Notes: generated by a model not told the origin, from the sequence alone. Counted from the stretch's first letter, positions 25,317 to 33,150 are shown. The stretch is DNA of 38,414 nucleotides from Acidimicrobiaceae bacterium (GCA_003136415.1 PLEI01000017.1:1-38414), one strand, 5' to 3'. Translations and numbers: made by a program.

Positions 25317-26455
25317 CTGGATACCGTCGACCGGACGGAAAGGTAGGAATCCGCAACCACGTCCTTATCCTCGGGGTCGACGACCTCTCGAACACGGCCG
25401 TCGAGGGGATCGGACGGCTCGTGCCCGGCACGTTGTCGATCCCGCACTCCTACGGTCGATTGCAGTTCGGCGAGGATCTGGAGCTGACGTTTCGTACGCT
25501 GATCGGCACGGGGGCCAACCCCAACGTGGCGGCAGTGGTCGTGGTGGGGATCGAGCCCTCGTGGACCGATCGCGTGGCTGACGGCATCGCGGTGACCGGT
25601 AAGCCGGTCGTGCGCCTTTCGATCGAACGCTTCGGCGACATCAACGTCATCGCGGCCGGTGCGCGAGCTGCGGCCAAGTTGGTGCAGGACGCCAGTGAGA
25701 TCCAGCGCGTCCCCGTGGAACGCCACGAGGTCATGTTGTCGATCAAGTGCGGCGAGTCGGACACCACCAGCGGCCTCGGGTCGTGCCCCACCACATCGCA
25801 GGCCGTCGATCGCACGGTGGCCGCCAGTGGCACCGTCCTCTTCGGCGAGACCACCGAGTTGACCGGGGGAGAGCACCTCATCGCGGCGCGCTGTGTCGAT
25901 GACGAGGTCCGCGAGAAGTTCCAAGCCTTCTTCGACGACTACCTCTCGATGGTCGTGGCCCAGGGAGTTGACCTCCTCGGGTCCCAGCCGACCCAGGGCA
26001 ACATCCGCGGTGGCCTGTCGACCATCGAGGAGAAGGCGATGGGCAACATCGCCAAGACCGGGACGGTGCCGGTCGTGGACGCCCTGAGTCCGGCGCAGGC
26101 CCCGACGCGCCAGGGTCTCAACTTCATGGACACCTCGTCGGCGGCTGCGGAGTGCATCACGTTGATGGCGGCGGCCGGGGCGGTGATCCACATCTTCCCG
26201 ACGGGTCAGGGCAACGTCATCGGCAATCCGATCGAACCGGTGATCAAGTTGACCGCCAACCCCGTGACGGCCGAGACGATGAGTGAGCACATCGACCTCG
26301 ACGTCTCGGGCCTGCTGAAGTTGGAATACTCCCTGGCCGAAGCCGGTGACCGGTTGATGGAGGTCGTCGACCGGACGATCAATGGTCGCCTGACCTGTGC
26401 CGAGGCGATTGGTCACCGCGAGTACGTGATCACCAAGTTGTACCGCAGCGCTTGA
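25301..26455 (+). CDS. UxaA-family hydro-lyase large subunit (altronate dehydratase / SuyB-like)
   Basis: 384 aa. GYRRPDGKVGIRNH opens the family domain; KCGESDTTSG (149-158), GNIRGGLSTIEEKAMG (233-248), LNFMDTSSAAAE and FPTGQGNVIGNPIEPVIKLTANP follow in order. Members use an active-site metal to eliminate water from sugar acids (altronate, galactarate) or sulfite from (2R)-sulfolactate. The separate small subunit and the FMDT segment lean to the SuyB-like side, but specificity cannot be read from sequence alone. AAGGAG precedes ATG 25301. Confidence 0.8.
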   Translation: MATGLTGYRRPDGKVGIRNHVLILGVDDLSNTAVEGIGRLVPGTLSIPHSYGRLQFGEDLELTFRTLIGTGANPNVAAVVVVGIEPSWTDRVADGIAVTGKPVVRLSIERFGDINVIAAGARAAAKLVQDASEIQRVPVERHEVMLSIKCGESDTTSGLGSCPTTSQAVDRTVAASGTVLFGETTELTGGEHLIAARCVDDEVREKFQAFFDDYLSMVVAQGVDLLGSQPTQGNIRGGLSTIEEKAMGNIAKTGTVPVVDALSPAQAPTRQGLNFMDTSSAAAECITLMAAAGAVIHIFPTGQGNVIGNPIEPVIKLTANPVTAETMSEHIDLDVSGLLKLEYSLAEAGDRLMEVVDRTINGRLTCAEAIGHREYVITKLYRSA

Positions 26456-26457
26456 TC

Positions 26458-26493
26458 GGCGTCCCCGGTGGCCGCGAGACCACCGGGGACGCC
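26458..26493 (+). terminator. Perfect 14-bp hairpin right after the lyase gene
   Basis: Arms 26458-26471 and 26480-26493 are exact reverse complements around an 8-nt loop, starting 3 nt after the stop codon. The stem is GC-rich without a T-run. It may end or attenuate transcription before the beta-propeller gene, or stabilise the upstream mRNA 3' end. Confidence 0.6.
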
Positions 26494-26568
26494 CATCGGC
26501 CCGAGCACCCGATCGGCCGACGGGTCGTGGCGGACACGCGGACATCGGATGAGAAGAGGGGGGTTCTG

Positions 26569-27858
26569 ATGGAGATCAGAGGGATGAAGTTGCTGTCAAC
26601 GCTGTCGCTCGGCGAGGGCATGGCGGGGGGCGAGGGACTCGCCACCCACGTGGGAGCACGCGGTCGCCGGTCCCTCTTCGTGGCGTCGGAGCAAGCGCCC
26701 TACGACTTCGTGGTGGCCGACGTCAGCGATCCCACGGCACCCGAGGTCGTCTACCGCCACGACCTGGTCGGTCCCCACGTGCGCTCGAACAATCTGGCCA
26801 TCCACGAAGACCTGCTCGCGGTCACGCGTCAGGCCAAGGAGATGGGCGCGAGCCCCGCCGGAGTCGAGTTCTTCGACATCTCGACCCCGTCGCAGCCCCG
26901 TTCCGTGGGATTCTTCGACGCGTCGGGCGGTAACTCGATCGGCACGCACTTCGTGTGGCTCGACGGAGCCGGTTTTGCCTATCTGGCCACCCAGGACTCC
27001 GACTACGCCGCGCGGGACCCGCGAGACCAGTTCATGATGAAGATCATCGACGTGTCGGATCCCTCCCGGGCGCACGAGGTGGGTCGTTGGTGGACGCCGG
27101 GTACCCAACGCAGTGACGACGAGCCCGCACCCGTGCGTCCCCACCAGCGACTGGCGAGCGCGCGAGGCGAGTCGCTCACGAGCGAACAGGTGGCCGCACG
27201 GCGCGTCGATCACGGCGGGGTCGCCTCGTGGGACTTCGGCATCCGCGTGCACAACGTCTGCGTCCTGCCCGAGCGGCCCGATCGGGCCTACGTCGCCTCG
27301 ACGTCGGGGGGCGCCTTCATCTTCGACATCGCGGACCGATCGACGCCCCGGGTGGTCGGTGAGTTGCAGTACGGCGCTACTCTGCCCGGCGCCGCGCACA
27401 CGTTCGTCCCGCTCGGGGCGTCGGGCTTCGGACTCCTCTCGGACGAGACCCTCGAAGAGGGTGCTGCGGACTTCCCCCAGAACGTCTGGGTGGTGGACAT
27501 GCGCCTCGAGGACCGGCCCCAGATCGTGGGATCGCTGGAGATGCCCTGGCCCGACAGTGTCCCTTCGGAGGGCCGCTTCGGGGCCCATAACCTCCACGAG
27601 TACCCCCTGGGCCAGGGAGCGTGGCGCGATTTCAACGTTGCGGCGGGTGCCTTCTTCGGCCTGGGTGTCGGTGTCTACGACGTCTCGACGCCACTGCGTC
27701 CTCGAGAGATCGGTCGCTTCGTGCCCGGCGTCGATTCCGAGGGACCCAGTCGCGGTCAGCTGAACGACGTGTTCCTCGACGACCGCGCGATTCTCTACAC
27801 CATCGACCGCAAGAGCGACACGTGCTTCATCCTCGAGCTCGACGGTGCGACTAATTGA
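26569..27858 (+). CDS. LVIVD-repeat beta-propeller protein
   Basis: 429 aa with no signal peptide or membrane helix, so probably cytoplasmic. At least six blades end in the repeat form D-V/I-S-x-P-x-x-P: VVADVSDPTAPEVV, FFDISTPSQPRSVG, IIDVSDPSRAHEVG, IFDIADRSTPRVVG, VVDMRLEDRPQIVG, VYDVSTPLRPREIG. His residues recur near blade tops (GPHVRS, GTHFVW, VHNVCV, AAHTFV, AHNLHEY), which could bind a metal. Function is unknown; position in the island suggests a lyase, lactonase or binding role in the same pathway. ATG 26569 has AGAGGGGGG about 7 nt upstream; a start at 26452 would lie in the hairpin region. Confidence 0.75.
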   Translation: MEIRGMKLLSTLSLGEGMAGGEGLATHVGARGRRSLFVASEQAPYDFVVADVSDPTAPEVVYRHDLVGPHVRSNNLAIHEDLLAVTRQAKEMGASPAGVEFFDISTPSQPRSVGFFDASGGNSIGTHFVWLDGAGFAYLATQDSDYAARDPRDQFMMKIIDVSDPSRAHEVGRWWTPGTQRSDDEPAPVRPHQRLASARGESLTSEQVAARRVDHGGVASWDFGIRVHNVCVLPERPDRAYVASTSGGAFIFDIADRSTPRVVGELQYGATLPGAAHTFVPLGASGFGLLSDETLEEGAADFPQNVWVVDMRLEDRPQIVGSLEMPWPDSVPSEGRFGAHNLHEYPLGQGAWRDFNVAAGAFFGLGVGVYDVSTPLRPREIGRFVPGVDSEGPSRGQLNDVFLDDRAILYTIDRKSDTCFILELDGATN

Positions 27859-27917
27859 ACAATAGGGGGGCTGCACCGAATCGAGGGCGGCCGTAATAAG
27901 GGAATGTCACGAGAAGC

Positions 27918-27952
27918 CTCTGGTAGATTTGACCAGAGACGTAAGAGGTCTG
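27918..27952 (+). promoter_or_regulatory. Putative autoregulatory operators upstream of the GntR gene, site C
   Basis: CTCTGGT (27918-27924), 7 nt, ACCAGAG (27932-27938) is a perfect 7-bp dyad. It is followed by AGAGGTCTG (27944-27952), the shared island word, just before the ribosome site of the regulator gene. Confidence 0.55.
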
Positions 27953-27962
27953 GAGACAGGTC

Positions 27963-28673
27963 ATGGAATCGCTGTTCCACCCAATTCGAGAATCAGGGAG
28001 CCTGTCGGACCGCATCGTGACTCTCATCGAGGAGTTGATCGACAGCGAGGCCTTGGGCGAGGGCCAGCAACTCCCGCCCGAGCGAGACCTGGCCACCATG
28101 CTCGGCGTGAGCCGACCGGCCCTGCGTGAGGCGATCAAGATCCTCGAGGCCCATCAGCGCCTGATCGTCAAGCACGGCCAGGGCGTGTTCGTCGGCCTCA
28201 ACAAGCAGGACCTGGTTCGCCAACGTCTGGCCAACCTGGAGATCTCGCTCATGGAGTTGTTCCGGGTGCGCGAGGTGTTGGAATCGACGGCCGCCAACTG
28301 GGCGGCGAGCTCGGCCACCGTCGAGGAGATCGAGGTTCTGGCGCGGATCTTGGAGGAACAAGAAGAGGCCTACCTCGAACCCGTGGACTTTGTGCGTCTC
28401 AAGCACCTCGACGCGCTGTTCCACATGACCATCGTGTCCATGGCGAAGAACCGCTTCCTCTCCCAGACCTTCGCCGCTCTCCAGGAGATGATCGACGAGG
28501 GGATGGAGACCACGTTGCAGGTCCCGGGGCGTCTGGAGATCTCGCGCAACGACCACTATCGGGTGTTTGAGGCCATCAAGGACCGCAACACCGAGGTGGC
28601 CGCCGCGGCCGCGGCCATCCACATCAACGGCGCGAAGAACGCCGCGATGAAGCGACTCCGCCAGCCCACCTGA
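27963..28673 (+). CDS. GntR-family (FadR/FCD subfamily) transcriptional regulator
   Basis: 236 aa. N-terminal winged helix with QLPPERDLATMLGVSRPALREAIKILEAH (about 37-65), the GntR signature, followed by an all-helical FCD domain: LFRVREVLESTAANWAA, LDALFHMTIVSMAKNRFL and a late NDHYRVFEAIKDRN. The acidic and His residues in these helices usually hold a metal that contacts a carboxylate ligand, so the inducer is probably an organic acid of the pathway. ATG 27963 has GGAG 7 nt upstream. Its operator-like dyads recur in front of the binding-protein, lyase and transporter operons. Confidence 0.9.
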   Translation: MESLFHPIRESGSLSDRIVTLIEELIDSEALGEGQQLPPERDLATMLGVSRPALREAIKILEAHQRLIVKHGQGVFVGLNKQDLVRQRLANLEISLMELFRVREVLESTAANWAASSATVEEIEVLARILEEQEEAYLEPVDFVRLKHLDALFHMTIVSMAKNRFLSQTFAALQEMIDEGMETTLQVPGRLEISRNDHYRVFEAIKDRNTEVAAAAAAIHINGAKNAAMKRLRQPT

Positions 28674-28679
28674 CGATCC

Positions 28680-28704
28680 CGGTCGTCGTCCGAGAAGACG
28701 ACCG
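28680..28704. terminator. Hairpin between convergent GntR and permease genes
   Basis: CGGTCGTC and GACGACCG form an 8-bp stem with a 9-nt loop in the 60-bp gap between two convergent genes; a bidirectional terminator is plausible although no T-run is present. Confidence 0.45.
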
Positions 28705-28733
28705 TCGAGGCGAACGAAGTTGTCCGGCGCGTC

Positions 28734-29618
28734 CTAGTGTCGACGGCCGCGGTCGACGCGTTGCCAGGGGATGACCCAGCGCTGGATCAGCGACAGGATC
28801 AACCGCAGCGTCAGGCCCAGGGCCATGATGAGCAAGATGACGGCGAGGGCGGCTGCCGTGTGGTACGTCGAGGACTGGGTCTGCAGGGCATCGCCGATGC
28901 CGGTCAACTGCGTCTGGACCTCGGCGATGATCACACCGACCATGCCCATTGCCACTCCCTGGGTGGCTCCGGTGACGATGAAGGGCACCGCGCCGGGCAG
29001 GAGAACGTGCAACCAGGTCTGGCGACGGTTCAGGCGCAGCGAGCGCGACACCTCGAGCAACTCGGGGTCGATCTCGCGAATCCCGTGGAACACGGTGACC
29101 GTCACCGGCCAGACGACGAAGAGGGTGACGATCACGACCTGGGCGGTGAAGTTGTAGCCCACCCAGAGGCTGATGATCGGTACGAGGGCGACCATCGGCG
29201 TCGCGTAGAGGGCGAAGATGTACATGGAGATCGCGGCCTCGGCCGCGCGGTAGGCCCCGGTGAGCATTCCGAGAAAGACGCCGATTATCATGCCGAGCAA
29301 GTAGCCCCAGGCGAAGGTCTTCACGCTGATGAACAGCTGGCCTGCCAGTCCGTGTTGGGTGAAGAGCAGGTAGCCCTCATGGATCACGGTGGTGATCGGT
29401 GCGAACAAGATGGCGATGGTGTGGCTGCCGTAGATCTGCCAGCCGACGAAGACGATCGCCAGTGAGGCGACCCTGATCGAGAGGAACACGAGGCGCTGGC
29501 GACGTAGTCGCCGTTGCCGGCGTTGGAAGATCTGTCGGCCGATCTCATCGGTGGAGGTTCGCGGTTCCGACGGGGTCACGGTGCTCGGGTAGGCCACCTT
29601 GTCGTTGTCGATGGTCAC
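28734..29618 (-). CDS. ABC transporter permease, NitT/TauT (SsuC/TauC) type
   Basis: 294 aa. A cytoplasmic basic N-terminus (about 1-44) precedes six predicted helices. The coupling loop contains the EAA-like motif EVSRSLRLNRRQTWLHVLLPGAVPFIVTGATQG. Sequence order matches the BPD_transp_1 permeases that import sulfonates, nitrate or similar anions. GTG 29618 lies 4 nt after the ATPase stop, so the pair forms a tight leftward operon. The binding protein at 20.5 kb is the likely partner. Confidence 0.85.
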   Translation of the reverse strand: MTIDNDKVAYPSTVTPSEPRTSTDEIGRQIFQRRQRRLRRQRLVFLSIRVASLAIVFVGWQIYGSHTIAILFAPITTVIHEGYLLFTQHGLAGQLFISVKTFAWGYLLGMIIGVFLGMLTGAYRAAEAAISMYIFALYATPMVALVPIISLWVGYNFTAQVVIVTLFVVWPVTVTVFHGIREIDPELLEVSRSLRLNRRQTWLHVLLPGAVPFIVTGATQGVAMGMVGVIIAEVQTQLTGIGDALQTQSSTYHTAAALAVILLIMALGLTLRLILSLIQRWVIPWQRVDRGRRH

Positions 29619-29622
29619 GACG

Positions 29623-30459
29623 TCACTGTCCCTTCGCGGTCGAATCCGGAGTGCGCAAGAGATCCCAGATCTCTTCGCGCAACGGGGCGTAGAGGGGGTT
29701 GCGCCGCACCGACGCGACCGTTCGTGGCCGCTCGATGGGGATGGGGATCTCCTTGACGATGCGGCCGGGGCGCGCCCCCATCACCACCACCCGGTCGGCG
29801 AGCGTGATGGCCTCGTCGATACTGTGGGTGATGAACACCGCGGTCTGCTTGTGGCGGCCCCAGAGATTGAGGAGCTCCTCCTGGAGGATCTCGCGAGTCT
29901 GTGCGTCGACCGCGGCGAAGGGTTCGTCGAGCAAGATGACCTCGGGTCGGATCGCCAGGGCTCGCGCCAGTCCCGCGCGCTGTTTCATACCGCCCGAGAG
30001 CTGCGACGGGTACTTCGTGTCACTGTCCTTGAGCCCCACCAACTCGATGGCCTCGCGCGCTCGTTGGAGGGCCTCGTCCTTTTTGATGCCGGCCGCGCGA
30101 AGCGGCAACGCCACGTTCTTTAACACGGTCTTCCACGGGAAGAGTCCGAATTGCTGGAAGACGACGGCGACCGTCGGAAGGGGATCGTCGACCCTCGTGC
30201 CCCCAATCTCGATGGTGCCGTTGTCGATATCGGTCAGCCCCGCGATCATGCGCAGGAGGGTCGTCTTGCCGCATCCCGACGGTCCCACGACGCAGACGAA
30301 CTCTTTAGGGGCGATGTCCAGATCCAGGCTCTCGATGATCAGCGAAGTGCCGAACCATTTGAAGATGTCCCGGCATCTGATCTCACCACTGTCGGACTTC
30401 GTTCCCTGTTGAGCGGTCACTTCCTTGTCCGTCGCCGGAGATTGTTCCCGAGTCGTCAT
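29623..30459 (-). CDS. ABC transporter ATPase, NitT/TauT (SsuB/TauB) type
   Basis: 278 aa. Walker A GPSGCGKTT (59-67), Q-loop VVFQQFGLFPWKTV, signature LSGGMKQR (154-161), Walker B VILLDEP (174-180), and H-loop FITHSIDEA. FPWKTVLKNV and the H-loop context match the SsuB/TauB class. ATG 30459 has AGAGGGGGG just upstream; the longer reading from 30528 would start upstream of the promoter found at 30489-30518 and is rejected. Confidence 0.9.
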   Translation of the reverse strand: MTTREQSPATDKEVTAQQGTKSDSGEIRCRDIFKWFGTSLIIESLDLDIAPKEFVCVVGPSGCGKTTLLRMIAGLTDIDNGTIEIGGTRVDDPLPTVAVVFQQFGLFPWKTVLKNVALPLRAAGIKKDEALQRAREAIELVGLKDSDTKYPSQLSGGMKQRAGLARALAIRPEVILLDEPFAAVDAQTREILQEELLNLWGRHKQTAVFITHSIDEAITLADRVVVMGARPGRIVKEIPIPIERPRTVASVRRNPLYAPLREEIWDLLRTPDSTAKGQ

Positions 30460-30466
30460 CGCCCCC

Positions 30467-30518
30467 CTCTGGTCTGACCTCTTGTCACAAGCTAATCGTG
30501 GTGGACCCGACGTGTCAA
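30467..30518 (-). promoter_or_regulatory. Promoter and putative GntR/FCD operator (site D) of the ABC operon
   Basis: On the minus strand TTGACA (30518-30513) is followed at 17-18 bp by a weak -10 (TTAGCT/TAGCTT, 30495-30489). Next comes AAGAGGTCAGACCAGAG (30483-30467), which includes the exact dyad GGTC-A-GACC. It shares 13 of 14 bases (CAAGAGGTCNGACC, N variable) with site B1. Confidence 0.6.
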
Positions 30519-30578
30519 ATGGTGTCACCGACGCATCGCTCTGGCACCTCGAGATACGCCCCGAGGGACTCTCGCCAC

Positions 30579-31496
30579 TCAGGCGTCGAGCGAGGAGGCC
30601 ACCGCCACGTCGAGGAGACGCCGCGCCGTGGGACCGAGTTTGACGTCACGGCGCCAGACGGCGCGGAAGCTCCGTGAGAGGTCGACGTCGCGAGTGGGTA
30701 CGACGATCAAGCGGCCACCGGCGACGTCGTCGGCGACGGCGATCTCGCTCAGGACAACGGGTCCACCGCCGCGACGCGCGGCCCCGAGCAACGCTCCGGT
30801 GGAGCCCAGGACGACGCTCGATCGCACTCCGCCCCAGGGGGCGAGAGCCGCCTCGAGCACTTCGCGGGTCCCGGAACCGGGTTCGCGGGTCACAATGTCC
30901 GACGCGGCGATGTCCGCGCCCGCGACACCCTCTCGCAGTGATGCCCAAGGATGAGTGGTCGCGACGACGACGACGAGACGGTCGTGTCCGACGACCACGC
31001 TGTCAATGCCGTCGGTGACCTCTTCGATCCCTTCGACGAAACCAAGGTCGGCGTCGCCGGCCACGACGCGCGCGATGACGGTGGCCGAGTTCACCACGTC
31101 CAACGACAGCGCAAGATCGGGCGACTGGCCCGTGAAGACGCGGATCCAGCTCGGCAGGAGGTACTCGGCGATGGTCAGCGACGCGGCCACCTGCACTCGG
31201 GACATGGTGCCACGCCGTAGTGCCGCGGCGGTCGAGTTCATGGCGTCGACCTCGACGAGCACGCGGTCCACAGCCGCGGCGATCCGTACGCCCTCGGGGC
31301 TGAGGCGCGTTCCGGTGGGACCTCGTTCGAAGAGGGTGACGCCGAGACGTCGCTCGAGGAGGCGCATTCGGGCGCTCACCGCCGGTTGGGTCATGGTGTG
31401 ACGCCGAGCGGCGCGGCCGAAACTGCCGAGTTCGGCCACCGAACGCAGCAGGTCCAACGATATAAGGTCCGGCGTGGTCGGCGGCAGCACCCCCAC
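30579..31496 (-). CDS. LysR-family transcriptional regulator
   Basis: 305 aa. The N-terminal helix-turn-helix reads LLRSVAELGSFGRAARRHTMTQPAVSARMRLLERRLGV with the LysR-typical LFERGPTGTRLSPEG after it. The effector domain (about 95-300) starts RVQVAASLTIAEYLLPSWIRVF, similar to the CysB/CbbR-type fold. The GTG at 31496 has AGG 6 nt upstream. It is divergent from the TDT transporter gene, the usual arrangement for a LysR protein and its target. Confidence 0.88.
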   Translation of the reverse strand: MGVLPPTTPDLISLDLLRSVAELGSFGRAARRHTMTQPAVSARMRLLERRLGVTLFERGPTGTRLSPEGVRIAAAVDRVLVEVDAMNSTAAALRRGTMSRVQVAASLTIAEYLLPSWIRVFTGQSPDLALSLDVVNSATVIARVVAGDADLGFVEGIEEVTDGIDSVVVGHDRLVVVVATTHPWASLREGVAGADIAASDIVTREPGSGTREVLEAALAPWGGVRSSVVLGSTGALLGAARRGGGPVVLSEIAVADDVAGGRLIVVPTRDVDLSRSFRAVWRRDVKLGPTARRLLDVAVASSLDA

Positions 31497-31630
31497 AGTC
31501 TACCTATGGTGTAGTCGGCATTAATCGGCGCTCACAGAAGGATTCACTCCGCCTAGTCATAAGCCAAGGTGACGGGCTCCTAAGGAATTGGACAGTACCG
31601 GTGCGCCCGCGGGACGGGCAGACTCGGATT

Positions 31631-32818
31631 ATGGAACGATCTACTGACTTCACTGCTCGTCGCGACGCGGGAGGTTCCCCTGCTTCCGATCGCGATCGCG
31701 ATCACGACTCGTTGACGCTGGGACCGAACTGGTTTGCGTCGGTGATGGGGACGGGCATCGTGGCGACGGCGGGCGCCACTCTGCCGTTCCATGTCAAGGG
31801 GATGCACGTCTTCACCCTGTCGATCTGGCTGGTCTCCCTCGTCGTGTTGACGGTGTTGATCGTCGCCTTCGCGGTGCACGGGGTCCGTCACCCCGGTGCG
31901 ATCGGACGCTACGCGCGCGACGTCACCCTGGCGCAATTCTTCGGTGCCCCGCCCATGGCACTGCTCACCGTGGGAGCGGGGGCGCTGCTGGTCGGCCGGT
32001 CGCTGATCGGCGACGGGGCGGCCCTCGCCTTGGACTGGGTGCTCTGGTCGGCGGGAACCGTCACGGGTCTGGCGACCGCGGTGGCCGTTCCCTACTTGCT
32101 CTTCACGCGCCTAGAGGTGCGCCACGACGCCGCCTTCGGTGGCTGGCTCATGCCCGTGGTGCCGCCGATGGTGTCGGCGGCGTCGGGTGGACTGCTCATC
32201 GCCCACGTGTCGTCGCAGACCGGTCGGGCGACCTTGCTCTACGGCTGCTACGCCATGTTCGGCATGAGTCTGATCGCGTCGTTGATCATCATCACCCTCA
32301 TCTGGTCGCGACTGGCCCACTTCGGCTCCTCGGGTTCGGTCCGCGTGCCAACCCTCTGGATCGTCCTGGGGCCTCTCGGCCAGTCGATCACCGCCGCGGG
32401 CATCCTCGGTTCTAACGCCTCGCTCGCGGTGGCGTCGCCGATCGCCCGCGGGTTCTCGTTCTTTTCGGTGGCCTACGGTGTCCCTACGTGGGGCTTCGCC
32501 GTGCTTTGGATCTGCCTCGCGACGGGCCTCACCGTCCGAACCGCTCGTCACCACTTGCCTTTTCACCTGACCTGGTGGAGTTTCACCTTCCCGGTGGGCA
32601 CATTCGTCACCGGAACGACGCGGCTCGCTCTGGCCACGCAACTGCCCGCTCTTCGAGTCGCCGCCGGTGTCGCGTACGTGGGGCTGTTGAGCGCGTGGGT
32701 GATGGTGGCCGCCCTGACGCTCCGCGGGATAATCTCCGGTCACCTGCTGCGTTCGCCACTCTCCGGGGGCCGGGGTCCCGAAGCGATGAAGGGCGACCTG
32801 ACGGCCCTCGCGCGGTGA
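31631..32818 (+). CDS. TDT-family (TehA/SLAC1/Ssu1) anion or C4-dicarboxylate transporter
   Basis: 395 aa, about ten hydrophobic helices. LGPNWFASVMGTGIVA near residue 30 and LTWWSFTFPVGTFVTGT near 320 are the conserved ends of the tellurite-resistance/dicarboxylate transporter family, whose members include plant SLAC1, the yeast sulfite pump Ssu1 and malate transporters. The substrate cannot be assigned; sulfite efflux would fit if the neighbouring island degrades a sulfonate. ATG 31631 lacks a strong ribosome site, and GTG 31601 is an in-frame alternative. Probably controlled by the divergent LysR. Confidence 0.8.
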   Translation: MERSTDFTARRDAGGSPASDRDRDHDSLTLGPNWFASVMGTGIVATAGATLPFHVKGMHVFTLSIWLVSLVVLTVLIVAFAVHGVRHPGAIGRYARDVTLAQFFGAPPMALLTVGAGALLVGRSLIGDGAALALDWVLWSAGTVTGLATAVAVPYLLFTRLEVRHDAAFGGWLMPVVPPMVSAASGGLLIAHVSSQTGRATLLYGCYAMFGMSLIASLIIITLIWSRLAHFGSSGSVRVPTLWIVLGPLGQSITAAGILGSNASLAVASPIARGFSFFSVAYGVPTWGFAVLWICLATGLTVRTARHHLPFHLTWWSFTFPVGTFVTGTTRLALATQLPALRVAAGVAYVGLLSAWVMVAALTLRGIISGHLLRSPLSGGRGPEAMKGDLTALAR

Positions 32819-33150
32819 ACGAACACACTCGCGAAGCACCGGCTGTCTCTTTTGGCCGGAGGTCAAGCGAACAACATCGCTCGCGCCGGCCTGGTGGGCA
32901 GTTACGCCTTTTGACCAGTCGTTGATCACGGCATTGTGGGCACCGCGCACCGTGGTGAGAACAAGGGCAAGGAACCGGCCGTCTCCATCGAGGCGCTGAC
33001 CGGAACCGACGTCGCTGAAAACGCCGTCGTGCGTCTCGAGAACGACTTCGGCCGCAAGCCAAACGTCTCGATTCCACGTCACGGGGTGGTGGGGTGCGCA
33101 GCACGAGGTGGAGTTGAATTAGGAATCCAACGGCCGGTTTGGACGTAAGG
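32819..33150. other. Intergenic, 332 bp
   Basis: A 70-codon reading frame at 32936-33148 (plus) has no recognisable similarity and no clear ribosome site; I do not call it. No tRNA or attachment site was recognised. Confidence 0.4.

Noticed and set aside
25313-26545. 410-codon minus-strand reading frame opposite the UxaA-type large subunit
   Set aside because: Arg/His/Asp-rich shadow of a gene with clear family motifs on the plus strand.
26596-27876. 426-codon minus-strand reading frame opposite the LVIVD gene
   Set aside because: The plus strand shows repeated beta-propeller blades; the minus frame shows no recognisable domain.
30460-30528. Upstream extension of the ABC ATPase to a start at 30528
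   Set aside because: It would place the start upstream of the TTGACA promoter and the operator; ATG 30459 has a good ribosome site.
32111-33082. 323-codon minus-strand reading frame
   Set aside because: Overlaps the TDT transporter gene and reads as charged low-complexity sequence.
32936-33148. Possible 70-aa gene in the gap after the TDT transporter
   Set aside because: No similarity recognised, no clear ribosome site, and it lies beside a decayed integrase.
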